Shown piece by piece: positions 48,367 through 56,706 of a stretch of DNA of 64,000 nt (its first letter is position 1; each line of letters begins with the position of its first letter). A program made the position numbers and the translations under genes. This stretch comes from a bacterium (GTDB taxonomy: Bacteria > Joyebacterota > Joyebacteria > Joyebacterales > Joyebacteraceae), in contig JAPEKQ010000007.1 in the NCBI GenBank assembly GCA_029990205.1, forward strand, positions 4,564 to 68,563. The letters are read 5' to 3'. The notes beneath the pieces were generated by a model, which made no database searches, had not been told where the DNA came from, and was given only the letters and a program-made list of their open reading frames with translations.

Positions 48367-49694
48367 AGATGACTCAGACGGGGGACAACACTCAGAGAGT
48401 CGCGCGCGGCCGGGTCCGCCCGACACCGCCGGGCGTTACACTGCCGCTCATCACGCTCCTGCTCGCCGCGGCGATGGTCGCGGGAGCGGCGGCGTCCACG
48501 CTCATCCCGATGGACCTGACGCAGACCGACCACCTCAAGGCCTACGGCGTTGCGTACTGGGCGATCGAGAAGGGCTATCGGGTCGAGTGGCTTCTTAATT
48601 ACCGCGGAGGTTCGTTCCACATCCTCGACGGCGGGACCGATGTCGAGAGCGAGTGTCACTACCGCGGCGTGCTCTTCGAGACGACAGGGGGCGCGGCGCT
48701 CCAGGCGGTCTACACCACGATCGAAGCTGAGAACATGGAGGTCGTGCTGCTCGAGAAGGCGCCGGCGGTCGCGCTCTACGCGCCCGACATCAGTATCCAG
48801 CAGTGGGATGACGCGGTGATGCTGGCGCTCGACTACGCCGAGATCCCCTACACCGTCATCTGGGATCGCGAAGTCCAGGCGGGCGACCTCGCCGAATACG
48901 ATTGGGTGCATCTCCACCACGAGGACTTCACCGGGCAGTACGGGAAGTTCTACGGGAGCTACCGGAACGCCGAGTGGTACAAGCAGCGGAAGGCCGACTT
49001 CGAGCGGCTGGCGGCCGAGGCGGGGTTCGCGTCGGTTGCGGGTCACAAGAGCGCGACGGCGCAGGCCATTCGCGAGTACGTCGGCCGCGGCGGCTTTCTC
49101 TTCGCCATGTGCTCGGCGACCGACAGCTACGACATCGCCATCAGCGCGACCGGTGTCGACATCGTCGCCGAACCGTTCGACGGAGATCCTCCCGAGCCGG
49201 GATGTCAGGAGCGGCTCGACTACACGCGCGCGCTCGCCTTTACGGACTTCGAGCTCTTCACGAGCCCGATGATCTACGAGTTCTCCGACATCGACATGAC
49301 CGAGGACGTCAAGTCGAGATCGGAGGAGACGGACTACTTCACCCTGTTCGACTTCGCCGCGAAGTACGACCCGGTGCCCACGATGCTCACGCAGTGTCAC
49401 GTCGATATCGTCAAGGGGTTCATGGGGCAGACGACGAGCTTCCGCCGGAGCCTTGTGAAGCGAAATGTCCGGATTCTCGGAGACTACCCGGGGCGCGACG
49501 AAGTGAAGTACATCCACGGCAACTTCGGGCGCGGTACGTTCACATTCCTCGGCGGTCACGACCCCGAGGACTACCGCCACATCGTTGGTGACCCGCCGAC
49601 CATCCTCTCGCTGCACAAGAACTCGCCCGGGTTCCGACTCATCCTGAACAATGTGCTGTTCCCGGCCGCGAAGAAGAAGGAGCGGAAGACGTGA
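48363..49694 (+). CDS. Exported protein of the misnamed 'asparagine synthetase B' family
   Basis: The protein is 443 residues from the GTG of a GTGA overlap (an ATG at 48369 is equally possible). After a signal peptide (near AGAAA|STL), the whole sequence follows a family common in Bacteroidota that databases label asparagine synthetase B: LIPMDLTQTDHLKAYGVAYW, WLLNYRGGSF, DWVHLHHEDFTGQYGKF, GGFLFAMCSATDS and the end NNVLFPAAKKKERKT. I see no ATP-pyrophosphatase or N-terminal Cys glutaminase site, so that name is doubtful. The C-terminal part resembles the DUF4159 region. It sits in the envelope operon next to TPR and PQQ genes. Confidence 0.82.
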   Translation: MKMTQTGDNTQRVARGRVRPTPPGVTLPLITLLLAAAMVAGAAASTLIPMDLTQTDHLKAYGVAYWAIEKGYRVEWLLNYRGGSFHILDGGTDVESECHYRGVLFETTGGAALQAVYTTIEAENMEVVLLEKAPAVALYAPDISIQQWDDAVMLALDYAEIPYTVIWDREVQAGDLAEYDWVHLHHEDFTGQYGKFYGSYRNAEWYKQRKADFERLAAEAGFASVAGHKSATAQAIREYVGRGGFLFAMCSATDSYDIAISATGVDIVAEPFDGDPPEPGCQERLDYTRALAFTDFELFTSPMIYEFSDIDMTEDVKSRSEETDYFTLFDFAAKYDPVPTMLTQCHVDIVKGFMGQTTSFRRSLVKRNVRILGDYPGRDEVKYIHGNFGRGTFTFLGGHDPEDYRHIVGDPPTILSLHKNSPGFRLILNNVLFPAAKKKERKT

Positions 49695-50827
49695 TACCGA
49701 CCATCCAGCGGAGGAAGGCCACGAGCGTTGCAGCGTCCGTTCTGCCGGCGATCGTCGTTGCGGCGTTCGGACTCGTCCTGACATCGTGTGGCGAACTCAT
49801 CGACACCGCCCACTTCCGCGCCGACGAGGCGCGCACTGGGTTCTACCCGCGCGGCGGGACGCCGACGCTGTCCGAGCCGCTCTTCGTGTACGATGCCGGA
49901 GCTCCGATCTACTCATCACCCGTGGTCGCGAGCGGCCGGGTCGTGTTCGGCACAGTCTCCGGCGAGGTCCTGTCCCTCGATGCGCGAACGGGTGAGCGCA
50001 TGTGGTCGTTCCGGGCGCGGGGGCCGGTCAACTCCTCGGCCGCCATCGGAGATGAGACGGTCTTCTTCGGCTCCGCCGACGGAAACGTGTATGCGCTCGA
50101 CGAGATGAGCGGGCGGACGAACTGGCGGAGGCGTCTCGGAGCCGGCGTCAGCTCGTCACCGCTGTTGTCCGCCGGTGTTGTCTACGTGGGCGCAACCGAC
50201 GGAACGGTTCATGCTTTGCGTGCGGATTCCGGCGAGACTCTGTGGGAGCGGCACGTGGGTGACGCTGTGAGTTCGTCTCCGGCGATGGTCGACGGGGTGC
50301 TGTGTGTCGGGACGTGGGAGGGGAGGCTCGTCGCGGTGGATGCGTCGAGCGGCGAAGAGCTCTGGAGGACGGCCAGGATGGGCGACGCGCTCACCACGAC
50401 GCCCGCGATCGCCGACAGCTTCGTCTACTTCGGGAGTCTGGATGAGAACCTCTACGCCGCCCATATCAGGGACGGCAGCCCGGCAGGGCAGCTATCGGCC
50501 GACGGACCTGTGAGCGCGTCGCCCGCGCTCGCCGCCGGCCGAGTCTACTTCGCCAGCTGGGACCACGCCGTCTACGCAACCGACCTCAGCTCGGGCGAGT
50601 CCCCGTGGGTCTTCCTGACCGGCGGCTCCGTGTACTCATCACCATGCGTCTCCGGAGAGTGTGTCTACGTCGGGAGCGGAGACGGGAATGTTTACGCGAT
50701 CAGCGTGGAGACCGGTGAGGAGATCGCGCGGTTCGAGACGGGCGGCCGCGTCCAGAGCTCACCCTGCGTCTGGCGGAACACGCTGTACATCGGAGGCGAG
50801 GACGGAACGCTCTACGCGCTTCGCTAG
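49691..50827 (+). CDS. PQQ-like beta-propeller lipoprotein (BamB-like fold)
   Basis: The protein is 378 residues with GTG start in a GTGA overlap. The lipobox LVLTSC places lipidation at Cys33. Eight repeats of the form xSSPxV-x-V-G-x-x-DGxVYALDxxxGExxW are visible (for example YSSPVVASG, NSSAAIGD, SSSPLLSAG, SASPALAAG), giving an eight-bladed propeller. The fold is that of BamB and PQQ-repeat proteins; no quinone-binding residues can be claimed. It closes the 42288-50827 operon and is followed by a strong terminator. Confidence 0.88.
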   Translation: MIPTIQRRKATSVAASVLPAIVVAAFGLVLTSCGELIDTAHFRADEARTGFYPRGGTPTLSEPLFVYDAGAPIYSSPVVASGRVVFGTVSGEVLSLDARTGERMWSFRARGPVNSSAAIGDETVFFGSADGNVYALDEMSGRTNWRRRLGAGVSSSPLLSAGVVYVGATDGTVHALRADSGETLWERHVGDAVSSSPAMVDGVLCVGTWEGRLVAVDASSGEELWRTARMGDALTTTPAIADSFVYFGSLDENLYAAHIRDGSPAGQLSADGPVSASPALAAGRVYFASWDHAVYATDLSSGESPWVFLTGGSVYSSPCVSGECVYVGSGDGNVYAISVETGEEIARFETGGRVQSSPCVWRNTLYIGGEDGTLYALR

Positions 50828-50862
50828 CGCCTTCGTGATCGGCGCCACCGGTTCGAGATAGA

Positions 50863-50896
50863 GAAGGGGACGGCGAGGCCGTCCCCTTCGTTGTTT
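50863..50896 (+). terminator. Strong terminator between convergent genes
   Basis: A perfect 12-base stem GAAGGGGACGGC/GCCGTCCCCTTC (50863-50874 with 50878-50889) has a GAG loop and GTTGTTT tail. It lies between the plus-strand propeller gene and the end of the minus-strand selenoprotein gene. Confidence 0.85.
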
Positions 50897-50938
50897 CAGT
50901 GCATGTATCAGAAGACGCGCAGCAGAAGTTCCCCGCCG

Positions 50939-52597
50939 CTAGGCCTCCGGCATCCACGTCAGCAGCAGTTCGATCTCCGCCGCGAACGCGACCTCGTCGC
51001 CGTCGCGGAACCCGACGTGACGGTACATCATCCGACCCTCGTGGTCGATGATGACCGTCGTTGGGATGCCGCGGACACCGTACGCGTCGAACGCGTCGCC
51101 GCAGCTGAAGAACGTCTCATACGTCACGCCGGAGCCAGCGAGCACCTCCCGTGCTACATCACTGACATCGCCTGATGCGATCGAGATGAACCTGACCGGC
51201 ATGCCTTCGAAGGTCGTGCTGAGCTCTGCGAGGCGTGGCAACTCCACGCGGCAGGGTCCTCAGCCGGCCCCCCAGAAGTTGAGCACGAGAATCGATCCCG
51301 CGCAATCGGCGAGACCTACCGTTTCGCCGCCTTCGCCGGTGAACGTGAAGTCCGGCGCGGTCTGGATCCCGCCGTAGCGGAACTGCGTCACGATCGAATC
51401 GAGTGACGCGGTGTCCCCGGCGCGCTCGACCCACTGCATCAGAGCCTCGCCGCCGTTCTCCTCCGGGTTCGGTGAGCGCGCGACGATGGGCGCGAGAAGC
51501 TCGACCGCCGCTCCGGCATCATCGGAGGCGTCGTAGATCTCGAGCAGATGCGTGACCATGACATCATCGAGACCCGGGTTGCCGGGCGTGACGGCGATGG
51601 CCTGGAGGATATTGGACTTGGCCGCCTCGTAGTCGCCGAGCTTGTAGTGCGCCCAGCCGACGCTGTCGAGCACGTTCGCGCTGTCGTTCGCGGAGGTCGC
51701 GAAGACCAGCGACTGCTCACAGAGCGCCAGCCCGAGTTCCGGATCGAGTCCCGAGTCGGCAAGGCCGTACCCGACGGTGTTCAGGCTGGTCCCGTCGCCG
51801 TGCTCCTCCATCAGCTCCGCCATGGCGAACGCCGACGGCATGGCCGCCTCGCCGTCCTGGTCGCGGAGACGCATGAACCGGTGGTAGTGAAGCGCGTACT
51901 CGTGGTCGGGTCCGGGGGAGGTGGCGAGAAGCGAGTCGATGAACGCGACCTCCGTCCCCTCGCCGCGGAGCAGGATGATCTCACCGAGCATCGGACGATA
52001 CGCGCTGATCAGCACCGGCTTGAACCACTCGGGAATATCGCCCTCGAGACCGAGCCCGATCTCGGCGAGCTCGAGCGTCATGCTCGTGTCGGGGAACGGG
52101 GTCGGCCAGCGGTCCCGCAGCGCCGGGTGGACGGCGCTCCTGATGTACGCCGAGCCGAGCAGATGCTGTGCCGTGCCGTCACCGCGCTCGATGATCTGGC
52201 GCGCAAGCGCGTCCGCTTTCTCGACCAGACCCGGGGCTTCGCCGTAGTAGAGATCGACGAGGACCATGTAGTGCTGCTCGGCCAGGAGCGGCGTAACGAG
52301 CAGATCCGGGATGTCGCCTTCGAGCATCTTGTCAATGTAGGCTGCCGCGTCCACGTTGTCGCCGAGCTGCCCGATCGACTCCGTGATGCCCTCCGCCGCC
52401 TGGTCGACGTAGGCCTGTTCGAGGTTCGGATGGTCCGCGACGAACGCGAGGATGGCGTCGATCCGCTCCGCCGGCTCCTCGATCGCGGCGAACGCCTCGA
52501 TCTGCTCGGCCACGCGCCCCTCCTGGAACTTCGCGAAGCCCCAGATGACGATGGCGCCGGCGATGGCGACCAGGACAATGAAGATGCCTCTTCTCAT
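50939..52597 (-). CDS. Candidate selenoprotein: anchored TPR protein with Sec-containing TlpA/thioredoxin domain (UGPC)
   Basis: The protein is 552 residues if UGA at 51262-51260 is read as selenocysteine (position 446). AAGGAGAG precedes the ATG. Residues 5-22 are an uncleaved membrane anchor. Residues about 30-405 are TPR-like helices (LDSVGWAHYKLGDYEAAKSNI), and 408-552 are a TlpA-type thioredoxin domain. The active site reads LNFWGAG-U-GPCRVELPRL, aligned residue for residue with the NFWATWC-x-P-C of TlpA proteins. The frame continues 102 codons past the UGA through the cis-Pro GIPTTVIID and the last strand, all in register. A SECIS-like hairpin follows the UGA. Periplasmic thiol reduction is likely. 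If Sec is not inserted, a 445-residue TPR protein results. Confidence 0.85.
51226..51262 (-). promoter_or_regulatory. Candidate bacterial SECIS element and Sec-encoding UGA
   Basis: The in-frame UGA is at 51262-51260. The upper stem GCGUGG/CCACGC (51249-51244 with 51238-51233) has the loop AGUUG (51243-51239), with a G in the second loop position. A lower stem CUGC/GCAG (51254-51251 with 51229-51226) extends it. Sixteen nucleotides separate UGA from the loop, at the near limit known for bacterial SECIS elements. Confidence 0.7.
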
Positions 52598-52731
52598 GGA
52601 CTCTCCTTGGTAGCGCGGGGCCGGCCGGGGCCGTCCGCGAGAAACAGTCTTGCGCGTCCAGCGCAGGTCGCGCGAGGGCTGGCGCGACGCGCACCGGTCC
52701 GTTGACCGGGGTCCAGTATACGGGTTGCCGG

Positions 52732-52760
52732 TTGACTTTCACAGAGCTTTCACGTAGGCT
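52732..52760 (+). promoter_or_regulatory. Candidate promoter of the endonuclease V gene
   Basis: TTGACT (52732-52737), a 17-base spacer and TAGGCT (52755-52760) lie 27 bases before the start. On the opposite strand TATACT (52720-52715) could serve the selenoprotein gene, but its -35 is poor. Confidence 0.5.
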
Positions 52761-52787
52761 ATCTTGCCTAGACATGAGGAGATGCGG

Positions 52788-53456
52788 ATGATGGTGGCTG
52801 GCAGTCACCCTTGGAACGTCTCGGTTCAGGACGCCTCTGCGATTCAGAAGGGACTGAGATCCGGGCTCGTTCTGGAGGACGATTTCGGTGAGATCGGCAC
52901 CGTCGCCGGGTTCGACGTGTCGTTCTCGCGGGAGCGGGATCTCCTTCACGCGGCCGTCGTCATCATCGATGCCGGAACGCTCGAGGTCCTCGAGACCGTC
53001 TCCGCCTCGGCCGAACCGACCTTTCCGTACGTACCCGGCCTGCTGAGCTTCCGCGAGGGCCCCGTCGTCGAGCTGGCCTATGGGAAGCTCGAGATCCGGC
53101 CGGACCTTCTCATGTTCGATGGTCAGGGCATCGCGCACCCGCGGGGGCTCGGTCTTGCCTCGCACATGGGGCTTCTTCTGGACCGCCCGTCGATCGGCTG
53201 CGCTAAGTCGCGCCTGATCGGCGAGTTCAAGGAGCCCAAGCAGAAGCGCGGAGCGATGCGGACGTTGTCCATCCAGCGGAAGAAGGTGGGCGTCGTCCTC
53301 AGAAGCAAGGACAACACGAAGCCTTTGTTCGTTTCGCCCGGCCACAGGATCTCGGTGGAATCCGCGGCGGAATGGGTGCTTCGGACTGGAAAAGGGTATA
53401 GACTGCCGGAGCCGACCCGGCTCGCGCACATTGCAGCCGGGCGCGCGAAGCGGTAG
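52788..53456 (+). CDS. nfi: Endonuclease V
   Basis: This 222-residue protein cleaves DNA next to deaminated bases, mainly deoxyinosine. The catalytic triad is visible: Asp43 in AGFDVSF, Glu90 in YVPGLLSFRE and Asp111 in LLMFDGQG. GIAHPRGLGLASHMG and CAKSRL follow in family order. Several ATGs cluster at the start; 52788 is chosen because GAGGAG lies six bases upstream. The protein is cytoplasmic. A short zinc-ribbon gene follows after 159 bases. Confidence 0.95.
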   Translation: MMVAGSHPWNVSVQDASAIQKGLRSGLVLEDDFGEIGTVAGFDVSFSRERDLLHAAVVIIDAGTLEVLETVSASAEPTFPYVPGLLSFREGPVVELAYGKLEIRPDLLMFDGQGIAHPRGLGLASHMGLLLDRPSIGCAKSRLIGEFKEPKQKRGAMRTLSIQRKKVGVVLRSKDNTKPLFVSPGHRISVESAAEWVLRTGKGYRLPEPTRLAHIAAGRAKR

Positions 53457-53615
53457 ACTCCGATTGTCCAGCGAGGCTGGACGATGAGGATGACAAGGAC
53501 GAAGTTGACACGAGAGGACTCCGTTCGGTCGCCCGCCGTGGTGAGCCGGACGCAGCCCGGGAGGTGAAGAGCACGGGTGGAGCTATCAGACGATAGAGGG
53601 ATGGGAGGTGTTGAG

Positions 53616-53807
53616 ATGCCCAGTTCGTTTCCTGCCTGCCGCATGTGTGAGAAGGGTGTTCTGATCCCCTTGTCGGACTACGGGCGCGATGGGGCGGCCA
53701 TTACCTACAAGGCCTGGGTGTGCTCCAACCCCGAGTGTGGATTCCACCTCAGGATTGACAACGGCGAAATCAGTCGCGGCTCCAGAATCAACGAAGCAGC
53801 CAAGTAG
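53616..53807 (+). CDS. Small zinc-ribbon protein
   Basis: This 63-residue protein has Cys8-x2-Cys11 and Cys36-x4-Cys41 (CRMC and CSNPEC), a zinc-ribbon pattern around a short beta hairpin. GGGAGG precedes the ATG at 53616. A GTG at 53577 is in frame but has no ribosome site. Function is unknown. The position before a HAD phosphatase and acpS may be incidental. Confidence 0.8.
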   Translation: MPSSFPACRMCEKGVLIPLSDYGRDGAAITYKAWVCSNPECGFHLRIDNGEISRGSRINEAAK

Positions 53808-53910
53808 AGCCGGACGCTTCAGATGTTGGGTCGGGATGTGTAACTAAGAAGTCCCGGTTTCGCCCGTGCTCGCCTGCCCGGGAACGCACACAGAGACGAA
53901 GGATGACATC

Positions 53911-54612
53911 ATGCTCCGAGCAGTGATCTTCGATCTCGACAACACGCTGACCGACTTCATGCGAATGAAGGTGGTCTCCATCGACGCGGCCATCGAGTCG
54001 ATGATCGACGCGGGGCTCTCGCTCTCCGCCGAGGAGACCAAGCGGAAGCTCTTCGAGATCTACGACCGCGAGGGTATCGAGGACCAGCGTGTCTTCGACC
54101 GCTTCCTCACCGAGGAGTTCGGTGAGATCGACCCGCGCATCCACACGGCCGCCATCCTCGGCTACCGCCGCGGCCGCCAGTACACGCTCGTACTCTATCC
54201 GCACGTCAAGCGGACGCTCCTCGCGCTCGCCAAGCGCCAGCTCAAGCTCGTGGTTCTCTCGGACGCGCCGCGCTACCAGGCGTGGTCGCGTCTCTGCTAC
54301 CTCGGACTCGAGCACTTCTTCGATCACGTCATCACGTTTGACGATACGCAGGTCCGCAAGCCCGACCCGGCGCCGTTCGAGAAGGCTATCGAGCTTCTCG
54401 ACATGAGCGCGGACGAGGTCATCATGATCGGTGACTGGCCCGCGCGGGACATGGTGGGCGCAAGCGGCGTCGGCATCAAGACCGTCTACGCGAAGTACGG
54501 AGACACATCCGGGGCCACACACTCGGGCGCCAACTTCGAGATCGACGACATCTCCGAGCTTGTCTGTATCGTCGACGAGCTCCGGGGGAAAGAGTGCGAG
54601 CCGGGTTCCTGA
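53911..54612 (+). CDS. HAD-superfamily hydrolase
   Basis: This 233-residue protein has motif I as FDLDNTLT (Asp8, Asp10), motif II VVLSDAPRYQAW, motif III lysine in RKPDPAPF and motif IV VIMIGDWPARDMVG. The cap is the small helical type of the phosphoglycolate-phosphatase/YjjG branch. The substrate is not identifiable. AAGGATGA lies before the ATG at 53911. The acpS gene follows 25 bases downstream. Confidence 0.88.
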   Translation: MLRAVIFDLDNTLTDFMRMKVVSIDAAIESMIDAGLSLSAEETKRKLFEIYDREGIEDQRVFDRFLTEEFGEIDPRIHTAAILGYRRGRQYTLVLYPHVKRTLLALAKRQLKLVVLSDAPRYQAWSRLCYLGLEHFFDHVITFDDTQVRKPDPAPFEKAIELLDMSADEVIMIGDWPARDMVGASGVGIKTVYAKYGDTSGATHSGANFEIDDISELVCIVDELRGKECEPGS

Positions 54613-54637
54613 CGGGAAGCGGTTCAGGGAGGTGGTG

Positions 54638-55009
54638 ATGATCAGGGGTGTCGGCACGGACGTCGTGGATATCGAGCGGTTCGCGCGCATCATGCGTCGC
54701 TCGCGTGACGGATTCCGCGGGCACCTCTTCACCGACCGAGAGATCGCGTACTGTGAGCGCTACAAGAAGAGCGAGGCCTCCTACGCTGCTGTCTTCGCGG
54801 CCAAGGAGGCCTTTCTGAAGGCGCTCCGGACCGGGCTTGCGCCCGGGATGCGCTGGAAGGACGCGGAGGTCATACACGAACCCAGCGGCGCGCCATCGAT
54901 GGTCGCGCACGGGCTCTGCCGTGAACTCCTTGGCGACGGTCGCGTGCACGTTACGCTCTCGCACTCAGATCTGGCCGCGACCGCGGTCGTGATCATCGAG
55001 GACGTATAG
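54638..55009 (+). CDS. acpS: Holo-[acyl-carrier-protein] synthase
   Basis: This 123-residue enzyme transfers 4'-phosphopantetheine from CoA to acyl carrier protein. The signature GTDVVDIERF contains the Mg-binding Asp8, and AAKEAFLKAL contains Glu57 and Lys61. HVTLSHSDLAATAVV closes the fold. AGGGAGG precedes the ATG at 54638. The nnr gene follows 61 bases later; this pairing is common in bacteria. Confidence 0.95.
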   Translation: MIRGVGTDVVDIERFARIMRRSRDGFRGHLFTDREIAYCERYKKSEASYAAVFAAKEAFLKALRTGLAPGMRWKDAEVIHEPSGAPSMVAHGLCRELLGDGRVHVTLSHSDLAATAVVIIEDV

Positions 55010-55070
55010 CCCACCGGGTCCCCCGGCGAGGACCTCGCCCCGATGTTCCGAATCCTGAAACGGAGTACCA

Positions 55071-56636
55071 ATGAGACTCGTGACGGCTGAGACGATGCGC
55101 GCTGTCGACCGGCACGCGATCGAAGTGATGGATATCCCCGGACTGGACCTGATGGAAGAGGCCGGGATGGGAACGGTCGGTGTGCTCGTCGAGATGGCGG
55201 GGATCGACGCGGGTGACCGCGTCGCGGTCGTCTGCGGCACCGGGAACAACGGCGGCGACGGGTTCGTCATTGCGCGCGGACTCAGGGAGTTCGGCGTCGA
55301 CGTCGACGTGTTCCTGCTCGGCTCGGCGGGTGACGTGAAGGGCGACGCGCGAACCAATCTCGACTTCCTCGAGCCGGGGTCGTTCCTCGAGATCGCTGAT
55401 GAGAAGGGTGTCGATGTGCTCGCGGAGGCGCTCGATGAGTCGGACGCCGTGGTGGATGCCATCTTCGGCACCGGCTTCAGGGGCGCGCCGCGCGGGATCG
55501 CGGGGGATGTGATCGCGGCGATCAACGCGTCGGACCTGCCCGTGCTCGCGGTCGATGTTCCCTCGGGGCTCAACGCGTCGACAGGCGGCATCGAAGGCGA
55601 ATGCATCATCGCGGACTGGACGAGCACGATGGCGCTCCCGAAGAAGGGGTTCTTCCTCTACCCCGGGCGCGAGTTCGTCGGCGACATCCACGTCATCGAT
55701 ATCGGCATCCCCGAAGAGGCCGTCGAGGCCGTCGGGATACACCAGCACGTCCTCACACCCGCCGAGGCGGCGCTGTTCGTTCCGGACCGTGACCCCGCGG
55801 GTCACAAGGGAACGTTCGGCCGCGTCGCCATCGTCGCGGGCTCGGTGGGGTACACGGGCGCCGCGGCGCTCGCGTCGATGTCGGCGCTCAGAAGCGGCGC
55901 GGGTCTCGTGACCGCCGGCATTCCCTCGAGCCTGAACGACGTGCTCGAGGCGAAGGTGACCGAGGTCATCACGCTGCCGCTTCCCGAGACACAGGCCCGC
56001 TCGCTCGGCACGTCGGCGCTGCCCCGACTGCGCGAACTCACCGTCGGCGCGGATGCCGTGGCCATCGGGCCGGGGCTGTCGGTCGATGCCGAGACGGTCG
56101 AGCTGGTCCGGAGTCTCGTGGGCGCGCTCGACACACCGGCCGTGATCGACGCCGATGGTCTCAACGCGCTCTCACCCGATATCATCGGCTCGCGCGCCGG
56201 TGAGGCCGCCGTCGTGCTGACGCCGCACCCCGGCGAGATGGCGCGGCTCGTGGGCTGCTCGCCCGACGAGGTGCAGGCCGACCGCGAACGACTCGCGTGC
56301 GCCGTCGCGGAGCAGGCGCGGGCGACCGTCGTGCTCAAGGGCGCGTCGACCGTTATCGCCACCATCGCGGGCGACGTGATGATCAACCCGACCGGCAATG
56401 ACGGAATGGCGAGCGCCGGGAGCGGGGATGTGCTCACGGGCGTCATCGCGGCGCTGCTCGCGCGCGGGATGTCCGGGCCTGACGCGGCCGCGCTCGGCGT
56501 GTTCGTGCACGGTCTGGCGGGCGACCTGGCGGCCGAAGCGGTTGGTCCGACCGGGATGATCGCGGGCGATATCCTGGAGTTCATTCCGCTGGCGTTCTTC
56601 GAGCTCGAGGCGGAACTCACCGAGATCGAGGACTAG
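55071..56636 (+). CDS. nnr: Bifunctional NAD(P)H-hydrate epimerase / ADP-dependent dehydratase
   Basis: This 521-residue protein repairs damaged (hydrated) NADH and NADPH. Residues about 1-215 are the YjeF_N epimerase (CGTGNNGGDGFVIAR). Residues about 225-515 are the ribokinase-like dehydratase (HKGTFGRVAIVAGS, LTPHPGEMARLVG, NPTGNDGMASAGSGDVLTG with the catalytic Asp in the last motif). GGAGTACCA precedes the ATG. Both domains look intact. Confidence 0.95.
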   Translation: MRLVTAETMRAVDRHAIEVMDIPGLDLMEEAGMGTVGVLVEMAGIDAGDRVAVVCGTGNNGGDGFVIARGLREFGVDVDVFLLGSAGDVKGDARTNLDFLEPGSFLEIADEKGVDVLAEALDESDAVVDAIFGTGFRGAPRGIAGDVIAAINASDLPVLAVDVPSGLNASTGGIEGECIIADWTSTMALPKKGFFLYPGREFVGDIHVIDIGIPEEAVEAVGIHQHVLTPAEAALFVPDRDPAGHKGTFGRVAIVAGSVGYTGAAALASMSALRSGAGLVTAGIPSSLNDVLEAKVTEVITLPLPETQARSLGTSALPRLRELTVGADAVAIGPGLSVDAETVELVRSLVGALDTPAVIDADGLNALSPDIIGSRAGEAAVVLTPHPGEMARLVGCSPDEVQADRERLACAVAEQARATVVLKGASTVIATIAGDVMINPTGNDGMASAGSGDVLTGVIAALLARGMSGPDAAALGVFVHGLAGDLAAEAVGPTGMIAGDILEFIPLAFFELEAELTEIED

Positions 56637-56706
56637 GGACGCGCCGGGCTGGTGGCGCGGAGAGACACGACTCAATACTGCTCAACACTGGGAGACGGGG
56701 GGACGC

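Noticed and set aside
51260-52597. Reading the TPR protein as ending at the UGA, a simple 445-residue protein
   Set aside because: This would stop in the middle of a thioredoxin active site and leave a 102-codon in-frame remainder that encodes the rest of the same domain. Kept only as the fallback if Sec machinery is absent.
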